From contig NZ_CP067134.1 of the NCBI RefSeq assembly GCF_028553765.1, positions 1,965,001-2,029,000 of the forward strand: DNA of 64,000 nucleotides. The letters are read 5' to 3'. The position numbers and the translations under genes are program-made. Every line of letters begins with the position of its first letter. Position 1 is the stretch's first letter. The notes below the pieces were generated by a model. It did not search any database and was not told where the DNA came from. It saw nothing but the letters and a program-made list of their open reading frames with translations. The stretch comes from Paracoccus stylophorae. Its GTDB lineage: Bacteria > Pseudomonadota > Alphaproteobacteria > Rhodobacterales > Rhodobacteraceae. Below, in pieces: positions 25,969-36,500 of this stretch.

Positions 25969-26721
25969 TCAGAACCCGAACGAAAACCGGCGGATGACGC
26001 CAAGCCGCAGCGAAGGCTGGTAATCGTCCTGCACGATGGGCGAATCCGCCGCATCGCCGATCAGCTTGCCGTAACGCACCTCGCCCAGGATCGCGGTCGT
26101 GGGGTTCAGCGCATAATGCGCCTCGAAGCTGATGGCGGCTTCGTTGATGCCGCCGCCGGGGGCGAAGCTGTCATATCCGCCGGCCGCGCTTTCGGCCGGC
26201 GTCACGCCGAAATAGGTGTCGTTGAAATCAGCGTCGCCATAGCCAAGTTCCAGCCCCGACCACAGCGTGACACGCTCGCTAAGCTGCGTGCGATATTTCG
26301 CCCCGATCTCGCCGGTCAGCCCTTCGTGTCCGTCGAACCCCTTGCGGACCGAGCCATAGGCCGTGATCGGACCCGCGCCATAGCTGACCTTCAAACCCAG
26401 CTCATAGGCGCGGTCGATATCGGTCAGCCCGGCCAGATCGGCGTCGTCCGAGGATTTGCGCGGCCCGACCATCCCCAGCGAGGGAGACAGCGAGAATCCC
26501 AGCCCGTCCTCGGCCCCGCCGCCGGGTCCAAGGCTGAAATTGCGCCAGATCAGCGAGGGCGAGGTTTCGACATCGTCGGACCCCGGATAGACCGGCCCGA
26601 TCTCGGCCGACAGACCCAGATCGAAGCTCAGGCTGCGCGACCCGGAAAGGCCGAAATCCTGCGCCGAAGCGGTGGTGGTGACGCAGGCGGCGACAAGGGC
26701 GAGGGCCAGGATGCGGGTCAT
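25969..26721 (-). CDS. MipA/OmpV family outer-membrane protein
   Basis: The start MTRILALALVAACVTTTASAQDF gives a clean Sec signal peptide; the 250-residue precursor continues with alternating beta-strand sequence typical of a small barrel (PVYPGSDDVETSPSL, KVSYGAGPITAYGSVRKGF, YFGVTPAESAAGGYDSFAPG) and ends RRFSFGF with a C-terminal aromatic residue recognised by the BAM machinery. YFGV(T)xxxS is a typical MipA/OmpV motif. Family members are thought to be scaffolds or porins; function here is unknown. Confidence 0.82.
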   Translation of the reverse strand: MTRILALALVAACVTTTASAQDFGLSGSRSLSFDLGLSAEIGPVYPGSDDVETSPSLIWRNFSLGPGGGAEDGLGFSLSPSLGMVGPRKSSDDADLAGLTDIDRAYELGLKVSYGAGPITAYGSVRKGFDGHEGLTGEIGAKYRTQLSERVTLWSGLELGYGDADFNDTYFGVTPAESAAGGYDSFAPGGGINEAAISFEAHYALNPTTAILGEVRYGKLIGDAADSPIVQDDYQPSLRLGVIRRFSFGF

Positions 26722-26842
26722 CGGCAGAATCCGGATGCGGGGACGTGATGACGTTTCCTTTAGGGCCGAATCGCGGTCCGGCACAAGATGCCGCCTGCGT
26801 CCTGCCGACGACGATCAGGTGATCGCGCATCCGCGCCACGGA

Positions 26843-28699
26843 TCACCCCTTGTCGGCGCCTTCCAGCTTTTCCAGCGCGCTGAGCCACAGCGTCTCTGCG
26901 CGCCCCATCGCCTCGACCGCCTCGGCCCGTTTGCGGGACCATTTCTTCGCCTCGTGCGGGTCGTTGTAAAGCGCGGGATCGGCAAGCTTGACGTCCAGCT
27001 TTGCCAGCATCTCGGCCAGTTTCTCGACCCGTTCCTCGGATCGCCGCGCCTCGGATCGCAGCGCCAGCAATTCGTCGCGCGCGGGCCGTTTCGGCGCCGG
27101 TTTGGCGGCCGGGGCGTCGGCCTTGGGCCGTGGCGCCTCGTCGCCCTGCAACAGGAACCGGCGGTAATCGTCCAGATCGCCGTCATAGGCGGTCACCGCG
27201 CCGTCATTGACCAGCCACAACCGGTCCGCGACCAGCCCCAGCAGATGCATGTCGTGGCTGACCAGCACGACCGCGCCCGTATAGTCGTTCAGCGCCTCGG
27301 ACAGCGCCTCGCGGCTTTCGATGTCCAGATGGTTCGTCGGTTCGTCCAGCACCAGCAGATGCGGCGCGTCGATGGTCGCGATCAGCAGCGACAGCCGCGC
27401 CTTCTGCCCGCCCGACAGCTTGCCGACCTTTGTCTCGGCCTGCGCCTCCATCAACCCGAACCCGGCCAGCCTTGCCCGCAGCCGGGCCGGCGCCTCGTCC
27501 GGGCGCAGGCGGCGGACATGGTCGATGGGGGTCTCGTTCAGCGACAGCTCATCGACCTGATGCTGGGCGAAATATCCCACCCGCAGCTTGCCCGACCGCG
27601 CGATCTTGCCGTCCATCGCCGCAAGCCGTTCCGCCAGCAGCTTGGACAGCGTCGATTTGCCCTGCCCGTTGCGGCCCAGCAAGGCGATCCGGTCGTCCTG
27701 GTCGATCCGCAGGTTCAGCCGCCGCAACACCGCGCGGTCGCCATAGCCGACGGCAACATTCTCCATCGCGATGATGGGCGGCGACAATTCCTCGGGCTGG
27801 GGAAAGCCGAAGCGGTGGAACCGGGCCTCTTCGGGGGCGGTGATCGGCTGCATCCGTTCCAGCATCTTCACCCGCGCCTGCGCCTGCCGGGCCTTGCTGG
27901 CCTTGGCACGGAACCGGTCGATGAAGCCCTGCAGATGGTCGCGGCGGGCCTGCTGTTTCTTGGCCTCGGCGGATTGCAGGGCGCGTCGTTCCGCGCGCAG
28001 ACGCGCAAAGCTGTCATAGCCGCCGGTATACAGGGTCAGCTTGCGGTTCTCGACATGCAGGATATGGCCGACGGCGCGGTTCAGCAGGTCGCGGTCATGG
28101 CTGATGATGATGACCGTGTGCGGATAGCGCGCCAGATAGGTTTCCAGCCACAGCGCGCCTTCCAGATCCAGATAGTTCGTCGGCTCGTCCAGCAGCAGCA
28201 GGTCGGGCTGTGAAAACAGCACACCGGCCAGCGCGACGCGCATCCGCCAGCCGCCGGAAAAATCGCTGGTGGGCCGGGCCTGATCGGCGGGCGAAAAGCC
28301 CAGACCGTCAAGGATCGAGGCCGCCCGCGCCTCGGCCGACCAGGCGTCGATATCGGCCAGCCTTGTCTGGATCTCGGCGATGCGGTTGGGGTCGGTGGCG
28401 CTTTCGCTTTCCGCCATCAGCGCGGCGCGTTCGCGATCCTCGGCCAGAACGGTCGCCAGCACGGAAATATCGGTTCCCGGCGCCTCTTGCGCAACGCCGC
28501 CGATGCGGGCGCGCGAGGGCAGGACGATTTCGCCCCCGTCCAGGCTCAGCTCGCCCCGCAGCAGCCGGAACAGAGTCGTCTTGCCGGCACCGTTGGGTCC
28601 GACCAGACCGACCTTGTGGCCATCGGGAATCGTGGCCGAGGCATGTTCGAACAGCGGGCGGCCCTGAATGGCGAAGGAGATGTCGTCAATACGCAGCAT
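26843..28699 (-). CDS. ABC-F family ATPase (Uup/YheS-like)
   Basis: The start MLRIDDISFAIQGRPLF is chosen as first ATG in ABC context. The 618-residue soluble protein has two ABC domains: Walker A GPNGAGKTT and GRNGQGKST, signatures FSGGWRMRV and LSGGQKARL, Walker B LLLLDEPTN and LLVLDEPTN. They are joined by an arginine-rich linker (ERRALQSAEAKKQQARRDHLQGFIDRFRAKASKARQ region). A proline- and lysine-rich segment and a C-terminal coiled coil (about 540-610) follow. No membrane domain is present. ABC-F proteins act on the ribosome or DNA; the C-terminal coiled coil suggests the Uup/YheS side of the family. Confidence 0.9.
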   Translation of the reverse strand: MLRIDDISFAIQGRPLFEHASATIPDGHKVGLVGPNGAGKTTLFRLLRGELSLDGGEIVLPSRARIGGVAQEAPGTDISVLATVLAEDRERAALMAESESATDPNRIAEIQTRLADIDAWSAEARAASILDGLGFSPADQARPTSDFSGGWRMRVALAGVLFSQPDLLLLDEPTNYLDLEGALWLETYLARYPHTVIIISHDRDLLNRAVGHILHVENRKLTLYTGGYDSFARLRAERRALQSAEAKKQQARRDHLQGFIDRFRAKASKARQAQARVKMLERMQPITAPEEARFHRFGFPQPEELSPPIIAMENVAVGYGDRAVLRRLNLRIDQDDRIALLGRNGQGKSTLSKLLAERLAAMDGKIARSGKLRVGYFAQHQVDELSLNETPIDHVRRLRPDEAPARLRARLAGFGLMEAQAETKVGKLSGGQKARLSLLIATIDAPHLLVLDEPTNHLDIESREALSEALNDYTGAVVLVSHDMHLLGLVADRLWLVNDGAVTAYDGDLDDYRRFLLQGDEAPRPKADAPAAKPAPKRPARDELLALRSEARRSEERVEKLAEMLAKLDVKLADPALYNDPHEAKKWSRKRAEAVEAMGRAETLWLSALEKLEGADKG

Positions 28700-28736
28700 G
28701 CGCGGGGCATGGCGCAACCGGGTCGGCCCGTCAATG

Positions 28737-28760
28737 GGCGCCGCAGCGATCTGCGGCGCC
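28737..28760. terminator. Perfect 10-bp hairpin after the 5'-nucleotidase gene
   Basis: GGCGCCGCAG (28737-28746) pairs with CTGCGGCGCC (28751-28760) over a CGAT loop. It lies between the 3' end of the 5'-nucleotidase gene and the start of the ABC-F gene, both on the minus strand. No T-run follows on either strand, so it may instead be an mRNA 3'-end stabiliser. Confidence 0.45.
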
Positions 28761-28801
28761 GATGGGTTTGAGGGCGGATGCCGCCCGCCCGGTCGCAGCC
28801 T

Positions 28802-30403
28802 CTATCTGACGGTAATGCGGCCATCCAGGCGGGGCGCGTATTCGGCCCCCTGCGCGGCCAGATACTCGGCCAGAACCTCGGCCAGATCGGGCCCGAAATC
28901 ATAGACATTCGTTGCATTGGTCGCGAAGACCTGATACCCGTCGCCGCCATTGCGCATATAGTTGTTCGACACGACGCCATAGATGGCCTGCGGATCGATC
29001 GCGGCCCAGTCGCCGTCGCGTTCGACCATCACGTCGCTGATCCGGCTGCCCGACGGCGCCGCGGGATCGACGGTGTATTTCAGCCCCGCGACCTGCGCGA
29101 AGCGTCCGGCCTGCTCCTCATACTGGCTGGCTCCGTTTTCCAGCGCGGCGATCACGTCCGCGCCTGTCAGCTGAAACGTCGCCAGCGTATTCTGGAACGG
29201 CAAAACGGTATAGACCTCGCCCATCGTCACCGGCCCGGCATCGATCGAGGCGCGCAGCCCGCCGCCGTTCAGGATGGCGATGGTGATGCCCTGATCCCTG
29301 ACCCGGTCCAGCATCGCGTCGGCGACCAGATCGCCCATCTCGCATTCGCGCGCCCGGCAGTTCACCCGGTCGCCGTCGATCGGGGCCGATGTCTCGGCCA
29401 CCACCTTCTGGCGCAACTCCTGGATCGGGGCGGCCATTTCCCGGACCCGGTCCAGCGTGTCGCTGTCGGGTTCGACCGAGGCATCCATCAGGATCGGTTC
29501 CCCCTCGGCCTTCAGGACGTTTCCGTCATCGTCGAAGGTCAGTTTCAGATGACCCAGATATTTCGAATAGGCATAGGCCTGAACGACCGGAACCTCGGCA
29601 CCGTCCGCCCCGGCGACCACGGTCGGATAAGGCCCTTCGGCATTCTCCATCTCGCCCAAGGGGCTGTGGGAATGTCCGCCCACCACCGCATCCAGCCCGG
29701 CGACCTGCGCGGCCAGTTCCTGATCGCGGCGATAGCCTTCGTGGGTCAGCGCGATGATCCGGTTCACCCCCTGATCGGTCAGGTCCTGGACATCCGCCCT
29801 GATGCTTTCGATGTCGTCCATGAAGATCACGTCGTCGCCGGGGGACGAGATTTCGGGCGTGTCCAGCGTCGTGCCGCCGACGATGCCGATCCGTTCGCCG
29901 CCGACCTCGACGATGGTGTGGCCGACCAGCTTGTCATGCAACGCCTTGTTCTGCGATGCGTCGATATTGGCGGAAATGACCGGGAAATCGACGCTGTCCA
30001 TGAACGCGGCCAGCGTCTCGGGGCCGTCGTCGAATTCGTGGTTGCCGACCGCCATCGCGTCATAGCCAAGCCGGTTCATGAACTCGGCGGCGGCCTTGCC
30101 CTTGTAGGTGGTATAGAACAGGCTGCCCTGAAACTGATCGCCGGCATCCAGCAGGATCACCGGCTCGCCCGCGTCCTCGAATTGCTGGCGCAGCTCGGCG
30201 ATCTTGGTGACGAACCTGGCCGAGCCGCCGAAACATTCCTGCGCGGCTTCATCTTCCTCGCTGCAGGTGCTGTCGTATTTGTTGATCGATTCGATGCGGC
30301 TGTGAACATCGTTCGTGTGCAGGATGTGCAGCATCGATTCGGCCTGCGCGGCGCCTGCGAACAATGCGGCGACCGACACCGCCGTCAGAAAGCGGATTGT
30401 CAT
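28802..30403 (-). CDS. Secreted bifunctional metallophosphatase / 5'-nucleotidase
   Basis: The ATG at 30403 follows GAAAGGAATCACGG. The 533-residue precursor has a Sec signal peptide (TIRFLTAVSVAALFAGAAQA). The metallophosphoesterase domain has its metal ligands in ILHTNDVHSRIE, LLDAGDQFQGS, VGNHEFDDG and GGHSHSPLG, and the C-terminal 5'-nucleotidase domain contains LNGGGLRASIDAG, TVLPFQNTLATFQLTG and SNNYMRNGGDGYQ. It degrades nucleotides in the periplasm to nucleosides and phosphate for uptake. The gene is divergent from the DUF952-pyrD pair. A four-Cys set (STCSEEDEAAQECF and VNCRARECEMG) suggests disulfides. Confidence 0.92.
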   Translation of the reverse strand: MTIRFLTAVSVAALFAGAAQAESMLHILHTNDVHSRIESINKYDSTCSEEDEAAQECFGGSARFVTKIAELRQQFEDAGEPVILLDAGDQFQGSLFYTTYKGKAAAEFMNRLGYDAMAVGNHEFDDGPETLAAFMDSVDFPVISANIDASQNKALHDKLVGHTIVEVGGERIGIVGGTTLDTPEISSPGDDVIFMDDIESIRADVQDLTDQGVNRIIALTHEGYRRDQELAAQVAGLDAVVGGHSHSPLGEMENAEGPYPTVVAGADGAEVPVVQAYAYSKYLGHLKLTFDDDGNVLKAEGEPILMDASVEPDSDTLDRVREMAAPIQELRQKVVAETSAPIDGDRVNCRARECEMGDLVADAMLDRVRDQGITIAILNGGGLRASIDAGPVTMGEVYTVLPFQNTLATFQLTGADVIAALENGASQYEEQAGRFAQVAGLKYTVDPAAPSGSRISDVMVERDGDWAAIDPQAIYGVVSNNYMRNGGDGYQVFATNATNVYDFGPDLAEVLAEYLAAQGAEYAPRLDGRITVR

Positions 30404-30557
30404 CCGTGATTCCTTTCTATCCCAGATGGATGTCAGGAACAGATTGGCGCAGGGAAGGAAGCCGGTCAAACGCTGTCTGACGGCGCCCGGCAACGGCGCA
30501 CGTTCGTGTGCCCTATCGGGCCTTGACCCACGGCCCGATGCCGCGGCAAATGCCGCC

Positions 30558-30893
30558 ATGCTGATCTACAAGATATTCCGCGCGGAGGAATGGGCCGCGA
30601 TGCAGACGCAGGGCCGGACGGACGGCGCGCCGGTCGATGTGGCGGACGGTTTCGTGCATCTTTCGACCGCGGCGCAACTGCCCGTCACCCTGGCGAAACA
30701 TTTCGCCGCCGAGACCGATCTGATCCTGCTGGCCTGCGAATCGGACGCGTTGGGCGATGCGCTGCACTGGGAACCCTCGCGCGGGGGCGATCTGTTCCCG
30801 CATCTCTATCGCCCGTTGAGCATGGACGATCTTCTGTGGACACGCCCGATCCGCCGCGACGCGAACGGTCATGTCACCGGTCCGCTGGAATGA
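30558..30893 (+). CDS. DUF952 domain protein
   Basis: The start [15 protein letters not shown] is the usual DUF952 N-terminus, though no good ribosome binding site precedes it. The 111-residue protein contains [23 protein letters not shown] and [11 protein letters not shown], both conserved in the family, which resembles a glutathione-S-transferase-like or ADP-ribosyl-type fold of unknown activity. Its stop overlaps the pyrD start (ATGA), the common pairing in Rhodobacterales. The divergent gap before it (30404-30557) shows no clear promoter. Confidence 0.85.
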   Translation: MLIYKIFRAEEWAAMQTQGRTDGAPVDVADGFVHLSTAAQLPVTLAKHFAAETDLILLACESDALGDALHWEPSRGGDLFPHLYRPLSMDDLLWTRPIRRDANGHVTGPLE

Positions 30894-31954
30894 GGACGGT
30901 CGAACGGCTTGGGCTGGCCGTGCTGCACCGCCTGAACCCCGAGCGTGCGCACGATCTGTCGATCCGGGCGCTGGCGGCGGGTCTGGTGCCCCTGCCCGGC
31001 GCACCTGTCACATCGGATCGCCTGCGCAGCACGCTTGCCGGTCTGGCTCTGCCCAATCCCGTTGGCCTTGCGGCCGGATACGACAAGAATGCGCGTGCGG
31101 TCGCACCGCTGATGCGCGCCGGTTTCGGCTTCATCGAACTGGGCGCGGCGACCCTGCGTCCCCAGCCCGGCAATCCCAGACCGCGCCTGTTCCGTCTGCG
31201 CAACGACCGCGCCATCATCAACCGCTTCGGCTTCAACAACGACGGCGCCGAGGCGATCGCCGCGCGGCTGTCGGCGCGGCCTGCGGGGATCCCCGTGGGG
31301 CTGAACATCGGAGCGAACAAGGACAGCGTCGACCGCGCCGGCGATTTCGCCGATGTGGTCCGGATCGCCGGGCTTGCGGCGGATTTCCTGACGGTGAACG
31401 TGTCCTCGCCCAATACCGAAAAACTGCGCGACCTGCAGGGCGCCGCGGCGCTGGAGGCTTTGCTGGACGGCGTGATGCGGGCGCGCGATGCGCTGCCCGA
31501 ACGCCGGCCCGTGTTCATCAAGATCGCGCCCGATCTGGACGACGATGCCTTGCGCGACATCGCGGCCGTTGCCTGCAACGCGCGTGTCGATGCGATCATC
31601 GCCACGAACACGACGCTGTCGCGCGACGGGCTGACCGATGCGCAACGAAGCGAAGCGGGTGGACTGTCGGGCGCGCCGCTGTTTGCGCGCGCGACCACGG
31701 TTCTGGCCCGGCTCTACCGCGAAACGAAGGGACAGGTTCCGCTGATCGGCGTCGGCGGAATCGGGACCGGCGCGCAGGCATGGGACAAGCTGCGCGCCGG
31801 GGCGTCGGCGATCCAGATCTATTCGGCCTTGGTCTATCAGGGGTTCTCGCTGGCCACGCGCATTGCCGAGGATCTGGACGACAGGCTGACGCGCGCCGGC
31901 ATGACGCTGCCCGAGGTCACGGGCAGCGGCGCGGACGACTGGCTTCAGAAATAA
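30890..31954 (+). CDS. pyrD: Dihydroorotate dehydrogenase (quinone), class 2
   Basis: The 354-residue FMN enzyme begins [23 protein letters not shown]; that N-terminal helical extension marks class 2, membrane-associated, quinone-reducing enzymes. [40 protein letters not shown] (catalytic Ser) and [34 protein letters not shown] are all present. It oxidises dihydroorotate to orotate in pyrimidine synthesis. The last 10 bases overlap the 3' end of cysE on the other strand. Confidence 0.97.
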   Translation: MRTVERLGLAVLHRLNPERAHDLSIRALAAGLVPLPGAPVTSDRLRSTLAGLALPNPVGLAAGYDKNARAVAPLMRAGFGFIELGAATLRPQPGNPRPRLFRLRNDRAIINRFGFNNDGAEAIAARLSARPAGIPVGLNIGANKDSVDRAGDFADVVRIAGLAADFLTVNVSSPNTEKLRDLQGAAALEALLDGVMRARDALPERRPVFIKIAPDLDDDALRDIAAVACNARVDAIIATNTTLSRDGLTDAQRSEAGGLSGAPLFARATTVLARLYRETKGQVPLIGVGGIGTGAQAWDKLRAGASAIQIYSALVYQGFSLATRIAEDLDDRLTRAGMTLPEVTGSGADDWLQK

Positions 31955-32769
31955 TCGTCGATCCCAAGCAACTGGTTCATGCTTTGCGACGGTTCGGGAC
32001 AGCCTGCATCCCCGACCACACGCGCCGGAACCCCCGCCACCGTCTTGCAACCCGGCACCTCGTGCAGAACGACCGAGCCTGCCGCGATCCGCGAGTGCGC
32101 ACCCACGCGGATATTGCCCAGCACCTTCGCCCCCGCCCCGATCATCACGCCATCGCCGATCTTCGGGTGCCGGTCGCCATCCTCCTTGCCGGTGCCGCCA
32201 AGCGTCACGGAATGCAGCATCGACACGTCGTTTCCGACTGATGCCGTCTCGCCGATGACGATGGAATGGGCGTGATCTATCATCACCCCGGTGCCGATCG
32301 ACGCGGCAGGATGAATATCCACCCCAAAACATTCCGAACAACGCATCTGCACGAAATAGGCGATATCGTGCCGTCCGCGCTGATACAGCCAGTGCGCCAT
32401 GCGATAGGCCTGCAGCGCCTGAAAACCCTTGAAGAACAGGATCGGCTGGATCAGCCGGTGCGTTGCCGGATCGCGGTCATAGACCGCCAGCAGATCGGCG
32501 CGCGCGGCGTCGCCCAGTTCGGGCGTTGCGGCATAGGCCCGGTCCGCCAGTTCTCGCAGGATCTGCTCGCTCATCTCGCCCGATGCCAGCTTCATCGAGA
32601 AACGGTAGGCCAGCGCCGCTTCCAGGCTGTGATGGTGCAACAGACCGGCATGGATCAGCGATCCCAGCAACGGCTCGTCGTGGACAGCCGTCGCCGCTTC
32701 GTCGCGAACCTGCGCCCAGATCGCATCCCGGTCCAGGTCGACAGGCGTCTTGCCATCTTGCATGTTCAT
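31945..32769 (-). CDS. cysE: Serine O-acetyltransferase
   Basis: The 274-residue protein (start [10 protein letters not shown]; a GTG three codons earlier is an alternative) has the N-terminal helical SATase domain and the C-terminal left-handed beta-helix ([63 protein letters not shown]). The His-Asp active-site pair is visible in IDHAHS. It acetylates serine for cysteine synthesis. The C-terminal end lacks an extended tail beyond LLGIDDYF, whose final hydrophobic residue could dock cysteine synthase. Confidence 0.95.
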   Translation of the reverse strand: MNMQDGKTPVDLDRDAIWAQVRDEAATAVHDEPLLGSLIHAGLLHHHSLEAALAYRFSMKLASGEMSEQILRELADRAYAATPELGDAARADLLAVYDRDPATHRLIQPILFFKGFQALQAYRMAHWLYQRGRHDIAYFVQMRCSECFGVDIHPAASIGTGVMIDHAHSIVIGETASVGNDVSMLHSVTLGGTGKEDGDRHPKIGDGVMIGAGAKVLGNIRVGAHSRIAAGSVVLHEVPGCKTVAGVPARVVGDAGCPEPSQSMNQLLGIDDYF

Positions 32770-32852
32770 CAGAACCACCCGCGTCTTTTCGAGCCCCTGT
32801 CTTAGCCCAGATCCGGCGCCGGGAAAAGTCGCGGATGGTAAGCGTCTTCATA

Positions 32853-33566
32853 TCAACCCGGCAGACGCAGCGACAGCCAGTGCACCGCCACGATCACGCG
32901 ACCATCCGTGAACTCTCCGCCCTCGGCGGTCATGCGAAGCGTTTCGGACTGGTAATAGGTCATCGGTGTGCTCAGCATGCCCCGCGCCCACGATCCGGTG
33001 GCGTTGCCCAGACCCTTCCCGAACCGGTTCTCGGCGCCCGGCGTGCCCAGGCGCCAGCTTGTCAGACTGCCGCTCAGCGCCTGCGTGACCCGCGCCACGG
33101 CTCCGATCACCAACGCACCCGCCGGGATCGCAACGCCCGTATCGACACTGCTGCCTGCGGACACCGTCACCTCTGCCTCGGCCATGCCGGCGTTCAGCGC
33201 CGAGCCGTATCCGCCAAGCGAGATTGCCCCCCCCGCCCAGCCCGCCCCGTCGTGGATCGCGGTCACGCCCTGATCCGCGATGAACGCCCGCATCCCGGCC
33301 GCGGGCGAGGCGAAAACCCATCCGCCGTTGCTGCCGATGGCGATCTGGCCGATCTGTCCGCTCCACCCGCCGGTCGCGCCGTCCGGCACCCCCCAGCACT
33401 CACCGTCGATCACCTGCGCGGGCGGGTCCTGAGTGGTGACGCTGCGCAACACCGGGTTGACCAGACCGTCAAGCCGCATCAGCGCCTCGTTAACGGTGAC
33501 GTGCTTCTGCGCCTGCGCGGCCTGCAACAGCGGCATCGCCAGCCGCGCGGTTTCATTCATCGGCAT
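32853..33566 (-). CDS. DUF2793 protein at the end of the GTA cluster
   Basis: The 237-residue protein starts MPMNETARLAMPLLQAAQAQKHVTVNEALMRLD, the hallmark of DUF2793 (AQAQKHVTHNEAL-like), and is followed by repeating Gly- and Ala-rich beta segments (about 60-220). The start overlaps the 3' end of the tail-tip gene by 14 bases; MNETARL two codons later is also possible. DUF2793 proteins are found in GTA and phage tails and often fuse to receptor-binding or carbohydrate-binding regions; a role at the particle tip or in cell attachment is plausible but not shown. Confidence 0.82.
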   Translation of the reverse strand: MPMNETARLAMPLLQAAQAQKHVTVNEALMRLDGLVNPVLRSVTTQDPPAQVIDGECWGVPDGATGGWSGQIGQIAIGSNGGWVFASPAAGMRAFIADQGVTAIHDGAGWAGGAISLGGYGSALNAGMAEAEVTVSAGSSVDTGVAIPAGALVIGAVARVTQALSGSLTSWRLGTPGAENRFGKGLGNATGSWARGMLSTPMTYYQSETLRMTAEGGEFTDGRVIVAVHWLSLRLPG

Positions 33567-36500
33567 TGAAGATCCTCCTGAGAAACGGGCCGGGTCCGAA
33601 CTGGTCCGACAATTGCGCGACGGCGACGGTAAAGGCGCCGCCGCCGGCGACGATCTGCCAGATATCCGGCGGGATCACGTATTCCGGCTGCGTCAGCTGC
33701 GCCTCAAGCAGCCGCGCGCCGAACTGGACGATGCGCAGCAGATAGGCTTCGCGGCTTTCCCCGACCGGCACATCCAGCCCCTCCCAGCCATCGCCGTCGG
33801 TCCGGGTTCGGCGGATCCAGCTCAGCCTGCGATCCTGAAGGCGCAGATGACATGGCGCATAGGGCCGCAGCCCGATCCCCCGCGCCTCGGTTTTCAGGGC
33901 GCGAAAGCTGGCATCGTCGGGCGCCCGCGACGCCGGTCCGATACGCCAGAAACGCTCTTGCCCGCGGGCGGCGGGCGACAGCCTCACCTGTTCCTGCGCA
34001 CCGTCAAGCAGCACCGCCATGCTGCCCGCAGGCCACATATCCGGCATCACCGCATCGGTGCCGGCCTGCCCCCGCAAACGCTCGCTGATCTGCCAGACGC
34101 CGCCGCCAAGCGGCTCGGCCTTGCGGAACTGGATGATCTCCCAGTTATCGACCGAACCGTCACCGATCGCCATCGCATTCGCCCCGGCCAACAGGGCACG
34201 ATGGGTAATCGACCCCATGTCGGCCGTCTTGACGCGAATCCGCAGCGGCACGCCCCGATCAAGGACGCCTGGCCGTGCAGCCGGCAGCGCGTCCAGGGTC
34301 CGGCCGATCACGGCAGGGCGATCCAGCATCCGGTTCAGCTGGTATCCGCCCTCTTCCTCGACCGAGACATAGGCCGCGACCTTCCCCGGCCACGGGCGCG
34401 CGGCCACCGCCAGATAGGGCGCATGCGCCACCTCATCCCCGCGCAGCAGCGGCAGGTCCAGAAACACCGGCATGACCGGCATCGGCGGGACATATCGCCT
34501 TATCGTGGGGTCGTCCGCATTCGTCAGCGCCGGCCGATAAACGCCCGGCTCGACCCGCACAGCATCGACGGTCACCGCCCCCGCCCGCTCGACCCGGTCG
34601 ATCCGCCACCGCCGAGGCTCGTCGCCTCCCTGACGCAGGCGCACGACATCGCCCGGTCCCAGATGCGACAGCGACGGCGGCAAGGCAAAACGCGCCGTAT
34701 CGCGCGCGACGCCTGCCTCGGACAACCACCGTTCGGCGATCTCGCGGCCTTCGGCGCGGGTCAGCAGCATGGCGAACTCGCTGTCCGTTACCGTCTCCTG
34801 ATCGGCATCGGGCAGGCTGGTTTCCGCGGTCGCGACGGCATAATCCGCCCCCGCCTCGACATGCGTCAGGCGAAGCCGGCCCGTCAGTTCCGGCTCGGGC
34901 GCGCGCACCGTTTCCAGACCGGAAAGCCCGTCCGCGATAACCAGATCGTCCGGACCCAACTGAGCCCGGCTGATCCCGTCGCGGCTCACGAACCGCAGAA
35001 CGCCGTCTCGCTCGACCGCGTCGAATCCGTGCGCCAGCATCAGCGGCTGCAACGCCGCCCGCCCGCTTTCGCCGCCTTGCAGGCAATAGCCGCGCACCAC
35101 GCCGCTGAGGGAGGTGGCGTCATGTTCGGCCACGCCCGCCATCCGGCAGATATCGCCCACCACGGCCGGCAACGCGACCGCGCCCGCGCGACCGTTCAGC
35201 CAATGCCCGCGCTCCCATGCAGGACCGTCCGACCACAGATCCGAACGCGCCGGAAATGCCGGGTACGGGCGCGCGTCCCAGCACCAGACATGGGCGCGGT
35301 TCAGGTCCAGCATGCGTTTGCCGTCCCCGTTGACCGGGTTGTTCGCGGGCTTCGACCAATACGACATGACCGCCCGCACATAGGCGGCCTGAATCGCATC
35401 GTCGCGCTGACCGGTCGAAAAATAAGGCAGCACGCTTTCCGAACTCATCGCGTCCAGGAACTTGTTGGGCTGGTTCGTCGCCTTGTCCAGCGCCGCACAG
35501 CCGAACTCGGTGAACCAGATCGGCTTCGATCCGGGCACCCAACTGGTCGCCTGTCGCGAACGCCGACCGCCGGGGCGGTTGAAATGCAGGTTCTGCCACC
35601 AGCTGGCGATATCCTTGTAACGCCAGACCCACGCCTCGTCATACTTGCCGTCCGTGATCGGCGTGCGGATCTGGGCGTCGCGGTCGGCCTCGCTGGCGTA
35701 GAACCAGTCAAACCCTTCGCCGCCGCAGACATTCGCCTCAAGATAGGCCGGATTTGCGATGCGCCCCCAATGCGCGTCCAGATGATCTTCCCCGTCGCGC
35801 CAGTCCGACAGCGGCATATAATTGTCGATGCCGATGAAATCGATGTTGTCGTCCGACCACAGCGGATCGAGATGAAAGAACAACTCGCCATTCCCCGGAT
35901 GATGGCCGAAATATTCCGACCAGTCGGCGGCATAGCCGATCTTTACCTCTGGCCCCAGGATTGCACGCACATCCGCGGCCAGCCGCTTCAGTTGCGCCAC
36001 CGACGGATAGCTGTTCTGCGGCCCCCGGATCTGCGTCATCCCGATCATCTCGGACCCGATCAGAAAGGCGTCGATGCCCCCCGCAGCCGCGCAAAGATGC
36101 GCGTAATGCAGGATGAACCGCCGATACGACCATTCGGGCGCCCCGTGATAGGAGACGCGGTCGCCGTCGCGGACGAAATCGTCCGGCGCGGCCGAACCGA
36201 AAAACGCCGCGACCTCATCGACCGCAAGCTGCGTGCCGTCGGGCGATCCTGCACGGCCCGCCGCGATAGAGGACGTGATGCGTCCGCGCCAGGGCATCAC
36301 CGGCTGTTCGCTGCGGCCATGCGGATCGGGCAGGCCATTGCCGGCCAGTTGTTCCATCAGGATGAACGGATAGAACACCGCCTTCCGCCCCGACTGGGCG
36401 ATGGCCTGCAACGCCTCGACCACCGACTGGTCCGAAGGCGTGCCGCCATAGATGGGCCGGTCATCGACCCGCGCGACCTCAAGTGCCGTGCTGCGGTCGA

